A stretch of DNA of 64,000 bases from contig NZ_JACBZA010000001.1 of assembly GCF_013408535.1 (NCBI RefSeq), positions 4,486,850 to 4,550,849 of the forward strand. Reading direction: 5' to 3'. Below the pieces are notes generated by a model that made no database searches, was not told where the DNA came from, and saw only the letters and a list, made by a program, of their open reading frames with translations. This stretch comes from Actinopolymorpha cephalotaxi (GTDB taxonomy: Bacteria > Actinomycetota > Actinomycetes > Propionibacteriales > Actinopolymorphaceae). Within the stretch, counting starts at the first letter, position 1. Each line of letters opens with the position of its first letter. The translations under genes were made by a program, and so were the position numbers. Positions 26,983 through 36,045 of this stretch are shown here, one piece after another.

Positions 26983-28098
26983 CTAGCGGTCGGGGTCGAG
27001 CACGATCCGCCCGACGGCGCCGTCAACCAGAGCCTGACAGGCGTCGTTCACCCGGCTCAGCGGGTACGTCGGGCCGAGCAGCTCGTCCAGCGGAAGCCGG
27101 CCCGCCTTGTACAGCTCCAGCAGCTTCGGCACGTCCGTCACGGTGTTGGCACTCCCGTACAGGCTGCCGACCAGCCGCTTCTCCTGCTGCACCAGCTGGT
27201 TGATCGGGACCTCGAACGTCGCGCCCACCGCGCCGAGCCCGATCGCGACCAGAGTGCCGCCCTTGCGCAGGCACGCCAGCCCCTGTTCGAGGGTCGGCGC
27301 CCGGCCGACCGCCTCCAGCGCCCAGTCCACCCCGTCGGGGCAGATCTCCCGTACGGCCTGCTCGAGGTCGGTCCGGCCGGAGTCGATGGTGTGGGTCGCG
27401 CCGAGCCTGGCCGCGAGCTCCAGTCGCTGCGGCACCACGTCGGCGACGATCAGCGGGTACGCGCCGGCGAGCTTGCCGCCGAGCACGCAGGACAGCCCGA
27501 CCCCGCCCGCCCCGATCACGAGGATGCCGCTGCGCGCGGCGTCGGTGACGACGTTGAGCACCGACCCGACGCCGGTGATCACGGCGCACCCGACGAGGGA
27601 GGCGATCCGCGGCGGGATGTCGTCCGGGATCTTGATCACCGACTGTTCGGCGACCACGCAGCGGTCGGCGAAGCAGGAGACGCCGAGCAGGTGCCGGACC
27701 TCCTGGTCGCCGCGGCGAAGCCGGGTGGTGCCGTCCAGCAGGCCGTTGGTGGTGATCTGCACGCGTGCGTTGTCGCACAGCGCCGGCCGACCGGACGAGC
27801 AGTACGCACACCGGCCACAGCGCGGACGCCACATGAGCACGACCGAGTCGCCGGGCCGCACCGAGGTGACCCCGGCGCCGACCTGCTCCACGACGCCGGC
27901 ACCCTCGTGGCCGGGCACGATCGGGGTCGTGCACGCGAGGTCGCCCGACAGGTAGTGCAGGTCGGTGTGGCACAGGCCCGCCGCGGTGACCCGGACGAGC
28001 ACCTCCCCCGCCCGGGGCGGTTGCAGCGACAACTCCTCGACCCGCAGCGGCGTACCGGGCGCGTCCAGGACCGCCGCTCGTACAGAGATCTCCTCCAT
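26983..28098 (-). CDS. Zinc-dependent alcohol dehydrogenase (MDR family)
   Basis: 371 residues, medium-chain dehydrogenase/reductase. Catalytic zinc ligands are in GLCHTDLH and GHEGAGVVE; the structural zinc site is CGRCAYCSSGRPALC. The NAD-binding Rossmann motif is VIGAGGVGLS followed by an acidic residue at the next strand end (VADV), suggesting NAD. Overall it resembles class III/aryl-alcohol types. The oxidised substrate is unknown. TAGCCT ends 7 nt before the ATG with no ribosome binding site, suggesting a leaderless single-gene transcript. Confidence 0.92.
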   Translation of the reverse strand: MEEISVRAAVLDAPGTPLRVEELSLQPPRAGEVLVRVTAAGLCHTDLHYLSGDLACTTPIVPGHEGAGVVEQVGAGVTSVRPGDSVVLMWRPRCGRCAYCSSGRPALCDNARVQITTNGLLDGTTRLRRGDQEVRHLLGVSCFADRCVVAEQSVIKIPDDIPPRIASLVGCAVITGVGSVLNVVTDAARSGILVIGAGGVGLSCVLGGKLAGAYPLIVADVVPQRLELAARLGATHTIDSGRTDLEQAVREICPDGVDWALEAVGRAPTLEQGLACLRKGGTLVAIGLGAVGATFEVPINQLVQQEKRLVGSLYGSANTVTDVPKLLELYKAGRLPLDELLGPTYPLSRVNDACQALVDGAVGRIVLDPDR

Positions 28099-28105
28099 GC
28101 GGGTC

Positions 28106-28111
28106 AGGCTA
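28106..28111 (-). promoter_or_regulatory. -10 box (TAGCCT) for alcohol dehydrogenase gene
   Basis: Minus-strand TAGCCT ends 7 nt before the ATG at 28098. No ribosome binding site, so probably leaderless. Confidence 0.4.
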
Positions 28112-28125
28112 GACGGAAACCTGCC

Positions 28126-29172
28126 TCACGCGGGCGGGAGGAAGGCGGGCACCTGCGGAGTGATGCCGTCCGTGCCCCAGGACAGGACGGCCGCGTAGAC
28201 CACCCGCCGCTTGTTCGGGTCGGTCACGACGCCGGTGAACTCGCACGGCTGGTTGTCGGCCGAGCACACCCACCCGTGCAGGAAGATCCGGTCGGGACCG
28301 CCTCCGCCCGTGACCACGTCGGCACCACCGGGCCCGCACAGTCCGGTACCGGCCTGGTCCAGCAGCACGTGCTCGTCCTTGTCGGCGAACGACCACAGGT
28401 CCGCCGAACGCCGCCACACCGTGGAGTAGCGGCACTGGTCGTACCAGTTGGCGGCGGCGAACAGGAAGTAGTAGCCGTCGCGCTTCACCAGCACGGGGTT
28501 CTCGATGCTGTCGGAGTGCCGGACGAGTTCGTGGCTGAGCTCGCCCCGTCCGTGCAGCCCGTCCGACGACAGCGGGAACATCCGGATGGTGCCCGGCGTC
28601 TTCTGCGTCTTGTACAGCAGGTAGCGGGTGCCGTCCTCGTCCTGGAACGGCGACGGGTCGATCACGCCCGACGTCTGGTCGGGCCGGTCGGCGGCGGGGT
28701 CCTCACCGTTCAGGATCGGGCAGACCAACGGCGTGGCCGCCGGCTCGTACGGTCCGGCCGGCCGGTCGGCGACCGCGGTGCCGATGCAGCGCTGGCCGGC
28801 GAATCCCTTCGCCTGCGCCGCGTAGTACAGCACCCATCCGGCCGAGGTGCGCACGGCGTCGGGAGCCCAGACCGCACCCTTCCCCGACGCCCACTCACCC
28901 CAGCGGGACAGGGCGTCCGGCATCGGCCGCCACGGTCCTCGCGGACTGCTCGCCGTCGCGACCCGGGCCAGGCCGCCGGTCATGAAGGCGTAGTAGTCCC
29001 GGCCGTCGCGGACGACGCCGGGGTCGGCCGCCTCACCGGTGGGTGCGGCGTAGACCGGCCGCGGCTCGCGTTCCGAGGCCTGCGCGGCCGACTGACCGGC
29101 CACGGCCGAGACCACCAGGACGACCAGCACACTCAGGTACGCCGTTACGCGGAAGGATCGCTGACTTCGCAT
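28126..29172 (-). CDS. Secreted GH43-like glycoside hydrolase
   Basis: 348 residues. A signal peptide (VTAYLSVLVVLVVSAVAG, cleavage near AAQA) is followed by a five-bladed propeller-type catalytic domain: EAADPGVVRDGRDYYAF with the conserved Asp (D50), GVIDPSPFQDEDGTRYLLYK with the second Asp, and SIENPVLVKRDGYYFLF with the Glu. These are the three acidic positions of GH43, typically arabinosidases, xylosidases or related enzymes. The linkage is unknown. It is divergent from the sugar ABC permease operon, with a shared palindromic operator candidate between, so it probably supplies oligosaccharides for that importer. Confidence 0.85.
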   Translation of the reverse strand: MRSQRSFRVTAYLSVLVVLVVSAVAGQSAAQASEREPRPVYAAPTGEAADPGVVRDGRDYYAFMTGGLARVATASSPRGPWRPMPDALSRWGEWASGKGAVWAPDAVRTSAGWVLYYAAQAKGFAGQRCIGTAVADRPAGPYEPAATPLVCPILNGEDPAADRPDQTSGVIDPSPFQDEDGTRYLLYKTQKTPGTIRMFPLSSDGLHGRGELSHELVRHSDSIENPVLVKRDGYYFLFAAANWYDQCRYSTVWRRSADLWSFADKDEHVLLDQAGTGLCGPGGADVVTGGGGPDRIFLHGWVCSADNQPCEFTGVVTDPNKRRVVYAAVLSWGTDGITPQVPAFLPPA

Positions 29173-29258
29173 GACTCGACACCTTTCCCGACCAGAGGGG
29201 TGCGACGTGGGGTGCGGACGTTGCGGGTGTTGATCTTTGCGGTGGATTTGTAGAAGAC

Positions 29259-29281
29259 TTCGTACAACGTAGTACTACGAA
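29259..29281. promoter_or_regulatory. Imperfect 23-bp palindrome, candidate LacI operator
   Basis: TTCGTA and TACGAA flank an 11-nt centre whose inner bases AC/GT also pair partly. It lies 87 bp from the GH43 start and 18 bp upstream of the first permease start, where a repressor would block both promoters. The LacI-type regulator at 37588 is the natural candidate. Confidence 0.55.
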
Positions 29282-29298
29282 CACAGGGGTGCGTCCGG

Positions 29299-30264
29299 TT
29301 GAGTGTCGCGACACTGGAGAACGACGTCCGTGATCGGACATCGCGCCGTTCCGGCGGCGGGCCGCGTGACACCGGCCGATCCAGGCTGTGGATCTGGTTG
29401 TTCCTGACACCGACCGTCGTGCTGTACGGCGTCTACACCGTCTACCCGATCGTCGCGAGCTACTGGTACTCCTTCCTCAGGTGGGACGGCTTCGGGTCGG
29501 ACCGGACCTGGATCGGCCTGCAGAACTACCGTGACGTGCTCGCCGATCCGCTGTTCTGGAACTCGTTCAGGATCACCGCGCTGTTCATGCTGGTGACGGT
29601 CCCGCTGCAGGTCGTCGGCACGCTGCTCGTCGCGATCGTGCTCAACTCGCCGAAGATGCCGTTCTCGACGGTGTTCCGGACCGCGTTGTTCCTTCCGGTG
29701 GTGACCACCACCGCCATCGTCGGCGTCGTGATGCAGTTCGTCCTCGACCCCGCGAGTGGCCCGATCAACCTGGCGCTGACTAGGCTCGGCCTGCTCTCCG
29801 AAGGGGTCAACTTCCTCGGCGACTCCTCCACCGCGTTGTGGACCGTGGCCGGCGTCTACGTCTGGAAGTGGTTCGGGATCACCCTCGTCTACTGGCTGGC
29901 CGCACTGCAGACCATTCCGAACGAGGTGTACGAGGCGGCCAGGATCGACGGCGCGGGCCCGTGGAAACTGATGCGGCACATCACCATGCCGCTGCTGCGA
30001 CCGTTCCTCGTCATCATCGGCCTGCTGTCGCTGGAGGCCACGCTGAAGGTGTTCGACCTGATGCTCACCATGACCGGCGGCGGGCCGTTCTACGCCACCG
30101 AGGTCGTCGAGATCTACATCTACCGCTGGGCGTTCGCGGCGACCGTCCCGCAACTCGGCTACGCCTCCGCGGCCGCCGTGGTCTTCGGGTTGTTCGTGTG
30201 CCTGGTCGGCCTGTTCCAGTTGCTCGGCATCAGGGCCGTGCGCCGGTCGGGGGGTACGGCATGA
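29299..30264 (+). CDS. ABC sugar transporter permease (MalF/UgpA type)
   Basis: 321 residues, six transmembrane segments. The cytoplasmic EAA loop EAARIDGAGPWKLMRHITMP contacts the ATPase. It belongs to the CUT1 sugar importer class. The start is TTG; an AGGGGT sequence lies 10 nt upstream. It is the first gene of an operon with the second permease, two sulfatases, a GH2 enzyme and, further on, the binding protein. No ATPase gene is nearby, so a shared MsiK-like ATPase is expected to energise it. Confidence 0.93.
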   Translation: MSVATLENDVRDRTSRRSGGGPRDTGRSRLWIWLFLTPTVVLYGVYTVYPIVASYWYSFLRWDGFGSDRTWIGLQNYRDVLADPLFWNSFRITALFMLVTVPLQVVGTLLVAIVLNSPKMPFSTVFRTALFLPVVTTTAIVGVVMQFVLDPASGPINLALTRLGLLSEGVNFLGDSSTALWTVAGVYVWKWFGITLVYWLAALQTIPNEVYEAARIDGAGPWKLMRHITMPLLRPFLVIIGLLSLEATLKVFDLMLTMTGGGPFYATEVVEIYIYRWAFAATVPQLGYASAAAVVFGLFVCLVGLFQLLGIRAVRRSGGTA

Positions 30265-31103
30265 GCACGGCCCGGATCGCGCGCCGGCTGCCGTGGTGGA
30301 TCGCCGCGGCCTTCCTGGCCATCGGCTGCGCCCTGTGGGTCTACCCGTTCGTGTGGATGGTCGCCGCGTCCCTGAAGGACCAGATGGAGGTCTTCGCCTC
30401 CGGGCTGTCGCTGGTCCCGAAGTCGCCGGTGTGGGCCAACTACGCACGGGCCTGGAACGACGCGCACTTCGGCCGCTACCTGCTGAACACCGTGGTCGTC
30501 ACCATGGTGACCGTCGTCGTGGTCGTCGTACGCTGCGCGATGGCCGGCTACGTGCTGGCCCGCCACCGGTTCGCGGGCCGCAAGGCGATCATGGTCGTGC
30601 TGGTGGCGACGTTGTTCGTGCCGACCGGCTACACGATCATCCCGGTGGTGGACATCTCCCAGCGGCTGGGCCTGCTGAACTCCCTGGGCGGGATCATCGT
30701 CGCCCTCAGCGGCGGTGCCCACGTCGCGGCGATCCTGCTCTACCTCGGCTACTTCCGCCAGATTCCGGCAGAACTCGAGGAGGCCGCGATCGTCGACGGC
30801 GCCGGCTTCTGGTCGATCTTCTTCCGGGTGATGCTGCCGTTGGCGATGCCGGTGACCGCCACCGTCACGTTGCTGACGTTCCTCGCCACCTGGAACGCGT
30901 TCTTCCTGCCACTGGTGTTCACGTTCTCCCGGCCGGACCTGCGCACGCTGAGCGTCGGCATGCTGGCGTTCGTCGGCGAGAACTCCACCGACTGGTCGGG
31001 CATGGCGGCTGCGGCGACCATCTCGCTGCTGCCGGTCGTGGTGATCTTCGTGTTGTTGCAGCGCTACTTCGTCGAGGGAATCGCGGGAGCGGTCAAGTCA
31101 TGA
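30261..31103 (+). CDS. ABC sugar transporter permease (MalG/UgpE type)
   Basis: 280 residues, six transmembrane segments, with the EAA loop EEAAIVDGAGFWSIFFRVMLP. The opening is a typical MalG-type ALWVYPFVWMVAASLKD. The ATG overlaps the stop of the first permease gene (ATGA), so the two subunits are co-translated. Its own stop overlaps the sulfatase start the same way. A CUT1 importer partner in a putative sulfated-oligosaccharide uptake system. Confidence 0.93.
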   Translation: MSTARIARRLPWWIAAAFLAIGCALWVYPFVWMVAASLKDQMEVFASGLSLVPKSPVWANYARAWNDAHFGRYLLNTVVVTMVTVVVVVVRCAMAGYVLARHRFAGRKAIMVVLVATLFVPTGYTIIPVVDISQRLGLLNSLGGIIVALSGGAHVAAILLYLGYFRQIPAELEEAAIVDGAGFWSIFFRVMLPLAMPVTATVTLLTFLATWNAFFLPLVFTFSRPDLRTLSVGMLAFVGENSTDWSGMAAAATISLLPVVVIFVLLQRYFVEGIAGAVKS

Positions 31104-32536
31104 CACCGAACATCCTGTTCATCTGCACCGACCAGCAGCGCTTCGACGCGCTCGGTGCGTACGGCAACGACGAGATCGAGACGCCCCACCTGGACCGCCT
31201 TGCCCGGCAGGGCGTGCTGTTCGAGAACTGCTACGTGCAGAACCCCGTGTGCGGACCGTCACGGGCCAGCCTGATGACCGGCCGCTACGTCGCCAACCAC
31301 GGCCTGTGGGCCAACGGCGTCGGCCTGCCCGACCACGAACGCCTGTTCACCAGGGACCTGGCCGACGCCGGCTACGACTGCGGGCTGGTCGGCAAGCTGC
31401 ACTTGTCAGCATGTTTCGCCGGCCGCACGGAGCGGCGCCTCGACGACGGCTTCCGGGTGTTCCGGTGGGCGCACGACCCCTACCCCGGCTCGTCGGAGAA
31501 CGCCTACCACCGTTGGCTGCGCGCCGCCCATCCCGACCTGCACGCCGCGGCGCTCGACCCGGCGTCACCGGTGACGTTCGACACGATGCCGACGCAGGCG
31601 CACTACAGCCGGTGGATCGGCCTGGAGACGCAGGAGTTCCTGCGCACCGGGCGCGAGCGCGACAGGCCCTTCTGCTTCGTGGCGAACTTCTTCGACCCCC
31701 ACCACGGCTTCGGCGCGCCGCAGGACTACGTCGACCGCTACGACCCGGAGGCGCTGTCCCGGCCGGTAACCACACCGGACGAGCTGGCGACCAAGCCGGC
31801 CATCTACACCGAGGCGTCGAAGGAGTCCTACGCCGGGCACGCCAAGGGCTTCGTGGAGTACACCGAGGCAGAACTCCAGCAGGTGAAGGCCTCCTACTAC
31901 GCCATGGTCACCCTGGTCGACGACGAGGTGGGCCGCATCCTCGCCACCCTGGACGAGGAGGGCCTGGCCGACAACACGCTCGTGGTCTTCACCAGCGACC
32001 ACGGTGAGATGCTCGGCGACCACCAGCTGATGCTCAAGGGCCCGATGATGTACGACTGCTCGGTCCGGGTTCCGTTGCTGATGCGGCTGCCCGGTGTGCT
32101 CCCGGCCGGCGAACGGCGAACCGAACTCGTGCAGTGGATCGACCTCGCCCCGACGTTGCTGGAACTCGCCGGTCTGCCGCCGCTGGCCCGTGGCCAGGGC
32201 GCCAGCCTACTGCCGCTGGCCCGCGGAGACTCCGACGCGTGGACCCGCGACTGGGCGCTGTCGCAGTACCGCAACAGCGGCCATCCGTACGAGCCGCCGG
32301 TGCACACCACGATGCTGCGCCACGACCGCTGGAAGCTGGTCGTCCACCACGGTGACTCCGCCGGCCTGAGAGCTCGCACCGGCGAGCTCTACGACCTCGT
32401 CGCCGACCCGCGGGAGCTCACCAACCTCTGGGACGACGCGGCACACGCCGCCGATCGGCTTGTGCTGCAGGAGAAGCTGCTCGACGTCCTGGTCGCCACC
32501 GAGGACCGCACCCAGCCCCGGGACGCCTTCTGGTAG
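31100..32536 (+). CDS. Type I sulfatase
   Basis: 478 residues. It carries the formylglycine signature PVCGPSRASLMTGR, with Cys51 in C-x-P-S-R that a formylglycine-generating enzyme must oxidise. Metal-binding Asp are at TDQQ (residue 11) and SDHGEMLGDH. There is no signal peptide, so it works in the cytosol on imported material. The ATG overlaps the permease stop (ATGA). It probably removes sulfate from an imported oligosaccharide; choline-sulfatase and related families share this fold, but operon context favours a carbohydrate substrate. Confidence 0.92.
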   Translation: MTPNILFICTDQQRFDALGAYGNDEIETPHLDRLARQGVLFENCYVQNPVCGPSRASLMTGRYVANHGLWANGVGLPDHERLFTRDLADAGYDCGLVGKLHLSACFAGRTERRLDDGFRVFRWAHDPYPGSSENAYHRWLRAAHPDLHAAALDPASPVTFDTMPTQAHYSRWIGLETQEFLRTGRERDRPFCFVANFFDPHHGFGAPQDYVDRYDPEALSRPVTTPDELATKPAIYTEASKESYAGHAKGFVEYTEAELQQVKASYYAMVTLVDDEVGRILATLDEEGLADNTLVVFTSDHGEMLGDHQLMLKGPMMYDCSVRVPLLMRLPGVLPAGERRTELVQWIDLAPTLLELAGLPPLARGQGASLLPLARGDSDAWTRDWALSQYRNSGHPYEPPVHTTMLRHDRWKLVVHHGDSAGLRARTGELYDLVADPRELTNLWDDAAHAADRLVLQEKLLDVLVATEDRTQPRDAFW

Positions 32537-32598
32537 GCCCGGCGACCGCGACGCCGACGACAGACCATCCACTGCCCTCGACTCCCGAGAGGACCTCC

Positions 32599-34494
32599 GT
32601 GACCGACCCGACGACCGAGCCGTCCACCGACCCGTCCGCGCATCCCCGCCCGCAGTTCCGCCGCGAGACGTGGACCGATCTCTGCGGCGTCTGGCGCTTC
32701 GCCTTCGACGACGGCGACGCCGGCCTGCGCGAGCGGTGGTTCGACGCGGCGTCGGCGGAAGTGTTCGGCCGCACCATCCGGGTTCCGTACCCGCCGGAGT
32801 CGAAGCTGTCGGAGGTGCACGACCCGGGCTTCCACCCGGTGGTGTGGTACGAGCGGACATTCCCGGTCGCCCCACTGGCGGGAGCAGAACGCGTCCTGCT
32901 GCACTTCGGCGCGGTCGACTACTCCGCCACCGTGTGGGTCAACGGCAACAGGGTCGGCGGCCACGAGGGCGGGCACACGCCGTTCTCGTTCGACATCACC
33001 GGGGCACTGCACGACGGCGGTGAGCAGGTCGTCGTCGTCCGGGCCGAGGACCTGCCCACCGACGCGAGCCAGCCGCGCGGCAAACAGTGCCGGTCCCTGG
33101 AGCCGGAGGGAATCTTCTACGACCGTACGACCGGGATCTGGCAGCCCGTCTGGCTCGAGACCGTTCCGGACGTGCACATCGCCGACCTGGCGTGGAGTTG
33201 CGACCTGGAGGCCGGCACCGTCCAGCTGGAGTTGACACTCAACCGGGCACCGGCCTCGCCGGTCGACCTCGACGTCCGGCTGGATCTCGACGGCGAACTC
33301 CTCGCCCGGCAGACGGTCCGGGTCGGCGAGGAGACGTCCCGGACCGTCCTCGCCATCCCGGACCTGCTCGGCGGTCGGGCCGGCCGGCTGCTGTGGTCGC
33401 CGGAGTCACCGATCCTCGTCAACGCCACCTTGACGCTTCGTGACGGCGACCGGCCAGGCGACGAGGTGGCCAGCTACGTCGGCCTGCGCAGCGTCGGCTT
33501 CCGGGACGGGCTGTTCCTGCTCAACGGCCGGCCGTACTACCTGCGGATGGTGCTCGAACAGGGGTTCTGGCCGCAGTCGCACCTCGCCGCTCCGGACGCG
33601 GACGCGCTGCGCCGTGAGGTCGAGCTCATCAAGGAGCTCGGCTTCACCGGCGCCCGCATCCACCAGAAGGTCGAGGACCCGCGGTTCCTCTACTGGTGCG
33701 ACCGTCTCGGCCTGCTGGTGTGGGGCGAGATGGCCAACGCCTTCGAGTTCTCCACCCGGGCGGTCGACCGGCTGACCCGGGAGTGGACCGAGGCCGTACG
33801 CCGGGACCGGAGCCACCCCTGCGTCGTGTGCTGGGTGCCGCTCAACGAGAGCTGGGGCGTACCCCACATCGCCACCTCAGAGCAGCAGCGCAGCTTCGCC
33901 ACCGCGCTCTACCACCTGACCAGGGCGATCGACCCGACCCGTCCGGTGATCTCCAACGACGGCTGGGAACACACCGTCAGCGACATCTGGGGCGTGCACG
34001 ACTACACCCCGCGCGGCGCCAGCATCGAGGAGCGGTACGGCAGCCCCGAGGCGGTCGGCCGGACCCTCTACGGACCCGGGCCGGGACGCCGCAAGGTGCT
34101 GCTCACCGAACCCGTGCGCGAGGGCCAGCCGGTGGTGCTCACCGAGTTCGGGGGCCTGTCCTACCTGCCCACGGCCGAGGCCAACTGGTTCGGCTACAGC
34201 ACGGTCGACACCCCCGAGACCCTGCGCGCGCGGTTCGGCGAACTCGTCGGCGCCATTCTCGACAGCCCCGAGCTCGCGGGGTTCTGCTACACCCAGCTGA
34301 CCGACACCCAGCAGGAGCGCAACGGCCTGCTCACCGAGGACCGTACGCCGAAGCTGCCCGTCGAGCAGATCCACGACATCGTGGCCGGGCCGAGCCGGGC
34401 GATCCCCGCGGAGGAGATCGACGCCTACCGCCGGGCCGCCCACCAGGCGCAACAGCAGCAGCCGGATGGGCCCGCGAAGGGGGCGGCACGGTGA
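32599..34494 (+). CDS. GH2 family glycoside hydrolase
   Basis: 631 residues, beta-galactosidase/beta-glucuronidase clan. The N-terminal jelly-roll binding domain (FAVDYSATVWVNG, VGGHEGGHTPFSFD) precedes an Ig-like domain and a TIM barrel with acid/base Glu417 in PLNESWG and nucleophile Glu516 in LTEFGG. No signal peptide. It starts with GTG, with GAGAGG 6 nt upstream. The specific sugar is unknown: beta-galactosidase, glucuronidase or mannosidase are all possible. It lies between two sulfatases and its stop overlaps the next start by four bases. Confidence 0.9.
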   Translation: MTDPTTEPSTDPSAHPRPQFRRETWTDLCGVWRFAFDDGDAGLRERWFDAASAEVFGRTIRVPYPPESKLSEVHDPGFHPVVWYERTFPVAPLAGAERVLLHFGAVDYSATVWVNGNRVGGHEGGHTPFSFDITGALHDGGEQVVVVRAEDLPTDASQPRGKQCRSLEPEGIFYDRTTGIWQPVWLETVPDVHIADLAWSCDLEAGTVQLELTLNRAPASPVDLDVRLDLDGELLARQTVRVGEETSRTVLAIPDLLGGRAGRLLWSPESPILVNATLTLRDGDRPGDEVASYVGLRSVGFRDGLFLLNGRPYYLRMVLEQGFWPQSHLAAPDADALRREVELIKELGFTGARIHQKVEDPRFLYWCDRLGLLVWGEMANAFEFSTRAVDRLTREWTEAVRRDRSHPCVVCWVPLNESWGVPHIATSEQQRSFATALYHLTRAIDPTRPVISNDGWEHTVSDIWGVHDYTPRGASIEERYGSPEAVGRTLYGPGPGRRKVLLTEPVREGQPVVLTEFGGLSYLPTAEANWFGYSTVDTPETLRARFGELVGAILDSPELAGFCYTQLTDTQQERNGLLTEDRTPKLPVEQIHDIVAGPSRAIPAEEIDAYRRAAHQAQQQQPDGPAKGAAR

Positions 34495-35987
34495 GCACGT
34501 CACGGCCGAACATCCTGCTGGTGATGACCGACCAGCACCGGGCCGGCTTCACCGCCGGCGAGGGGTTCGGGCTGGACACGATGCCGTTCCTGGACTCGGT
34601 GGCCGCGTCCGGGACCCGCTTCCGCAACGCCTACACGACGGCACCGGCGTGTGTGCCGGCGCGGACCAGCCTGCTCACCGGGCGCTTCCCGTCGGCCCAC
34701 CGCGTACGCCAGAACTCCGCGGCCGGGGAGGTGCTTCGCGGTGAGGACCTGCTGGACGTCCTCGCGGCGGCGGGCTACTCGACGCACTTCGCCGGGAAGA
34801 CGCACATGTATCGCGGCGCGGACGACTTCGACTCCTTCGCCGGTCCGTACTGGCACGAGCGGGGGCCGGACTCCACCGACGAGCAGCGGGACTTCTCCGC
34901 CTGGTTGCGGTCGATCGACCACGGCCCGGCCCTGGAGCCGACGGCGTTCCCGCTGGAGTGCCAGTATCCGTACCGCATCGTCTCCGACGCGATCGAGGCG
35001 CTGGACCGGCGCGATCGTGACCGGCCCTTCTTCGGCTGGGTTTCCTTCCCGGAGCCGCACAACCCCTACCAGGCGCCGGAGCCGTACTTCTCGATGTTCC
35101 CCGAGGACGAGGTTCCCGACCGCGCCTGCGGCCCGGAAGCCGCACAGGCCAAGGGCGGTGCGTGGAAGTGGCTCGCCGATCTGCTGGAGGAGAAGAGGCC
35201 GGGCTACGACCGGCTGTGGCGACGCTACCGCGCCACCTACTGCGGCATGCTGCGGCTGATCGACGACCAGATCCGCCGGCTGCTCGGACATCTCGAAGCG
35301 CAAGGCGTGCTTGACGACACGCTCGTCGTCTTCGTCGCCGACCACGGGGACTACGTCGGCGACTACGGCCTGCAGCGCAAGGGCGCGGGGATGCCGGAGG
35401 CGCTGATGCGGATCCCGTTCGTCCTGGCCGGTCCGGGCGTGGTCGCCACGGACGACGCCGCCGAGCACGTGTCCCTGGCCGACCTCTTCCCCACCCTGTG
35501 CGAGGCGGTCGGTGCGGACATCCCGTACGGCGTGCAGGGCCGCAGCCTGTGGCCGGTGCTGACCGGAGGCGACTACCCGGCGCAGGAGTTCGCGAGCGTC
35601 TACGCAGAACGCGGCTACGGCGGTGTCCCGTACGACGAGGACCAGCGCCCGCCGCTGCACTTCCCCTACGAGGGAACGAAGTACGACGAGCTCAACAGCG
35701 TCACCCAGAGCGGCACGTCCCGCATGGTCCGGCAGGGCCGGTGGAAGCTCGTCTACGACGTGACCGGTCGCGGTGAGCTCTACGACCTGGCCGAGGACCC
35801 GATGGAGCTGTCCGACCGGTGGGGCGACCCGGACGTGGCCGGGGTCCGGGCCGCGTTGACCGAGCACCTGCTGTGGTGGTCGACCCGGGTCGTGGACGAC
35901 CTGCCCCGCGCGGCGTACGAGCCACGACGCGCACCGCACAACCATCTCGCACCGTTCACCGTCCGCCGCCGCGAAGCCGAAGCCTGA
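34491..35987 (+). CDS. Type I sulfatase, CxPAR type
   Basis: 498 residues. The formylglycine site is PACVPARTSLLTGR (Cys54), the C-x-P-A-R variant also accepted by formylglycine-generating enzyme. Metal site residues appear in MTDQHRAG and VADHGDYVGDYG. No signal peptide, so cytosolic. The GTG start overlaps the GH2 stop (GTGA). It differs markedly from the first sulfatase of the operon, so the two probably remove sulfate from different positions or residues of one glycan. Confidence 0.91.
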   Translation: MSTSRPNILLVMTDQHRAGFTAGEGFGLDTMPFLDSVAASGTRFRNAYTTAPACVPARTSLLTGRFPSAHRVRQNSAAGEVLRGEDLLDVLAAAGYSTHFAGKTHMYRGADDFDSFAGPYWHERGPDSTDEQRDFSAWLRSIDHGPALEPTAFPLECQYPYRIVSDAIEALDRRDRDRPFFGWVSFPEPHNPYQAPEPYFSMFPEDEVPDRACGPEAAQAKGGAWKWLADLLEEKRPGYDRLWRRYRATYCGMLRLIDDQIRRLLGHLEAQGVLDDTLVVFVADHGDYVGDYGLQRKGAGMPEALMRIPFVLAGPGVVATDDAAEHVSLADLFPTLCEAVGADIPYGVQGRSLWPVLTGGDYPAQEFASVYAERGYGGVPYDEDQRPPLHFPYEGTKYDELNSVTQSGTSRMVRQGRWKLVYDVTGRGELYDLAEDPMELSDRWGDPDVAGVRAALTEHLLWWSTRVVDDLPRAAYEPRRAPHNHLAPFTVRRREAEA

Positions 35988-36002
35988 CCGCGGCGGCAGC
36001 GC

Positions 36003-36027
36003 CGGCGCCACTGAGCGTCCGGCGCCG
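36003..36027 (+). other. Hairpin between sulfatase and binding-protein genes
   Basis: CGGCGCC and GGCGCCG form a 7-bp GC-only stem with an 11-nt loop, 15 bp after the sulfatase stop and just before the binding-protein ribosome binding site. It could set differential mRNA levels for the binding protein, which is usually needed in excess. Not a classical terminator, as no U-tract follows. Confidence 0.4.
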
Positions 36028-36045
36028 AGCAGGAGGAAAGCACGC

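Noticed and set aside
26080-29253. A 1057-codon open frame on the plus strand
   Set aside because: It is antisense to three well-supported genes (AEC carrier, zinc alcohol dehydrogenase, GH43-like), is rich in His, Arg and Gln, and has no recognisable motif. It arises from high GC in the opposite codon positions.
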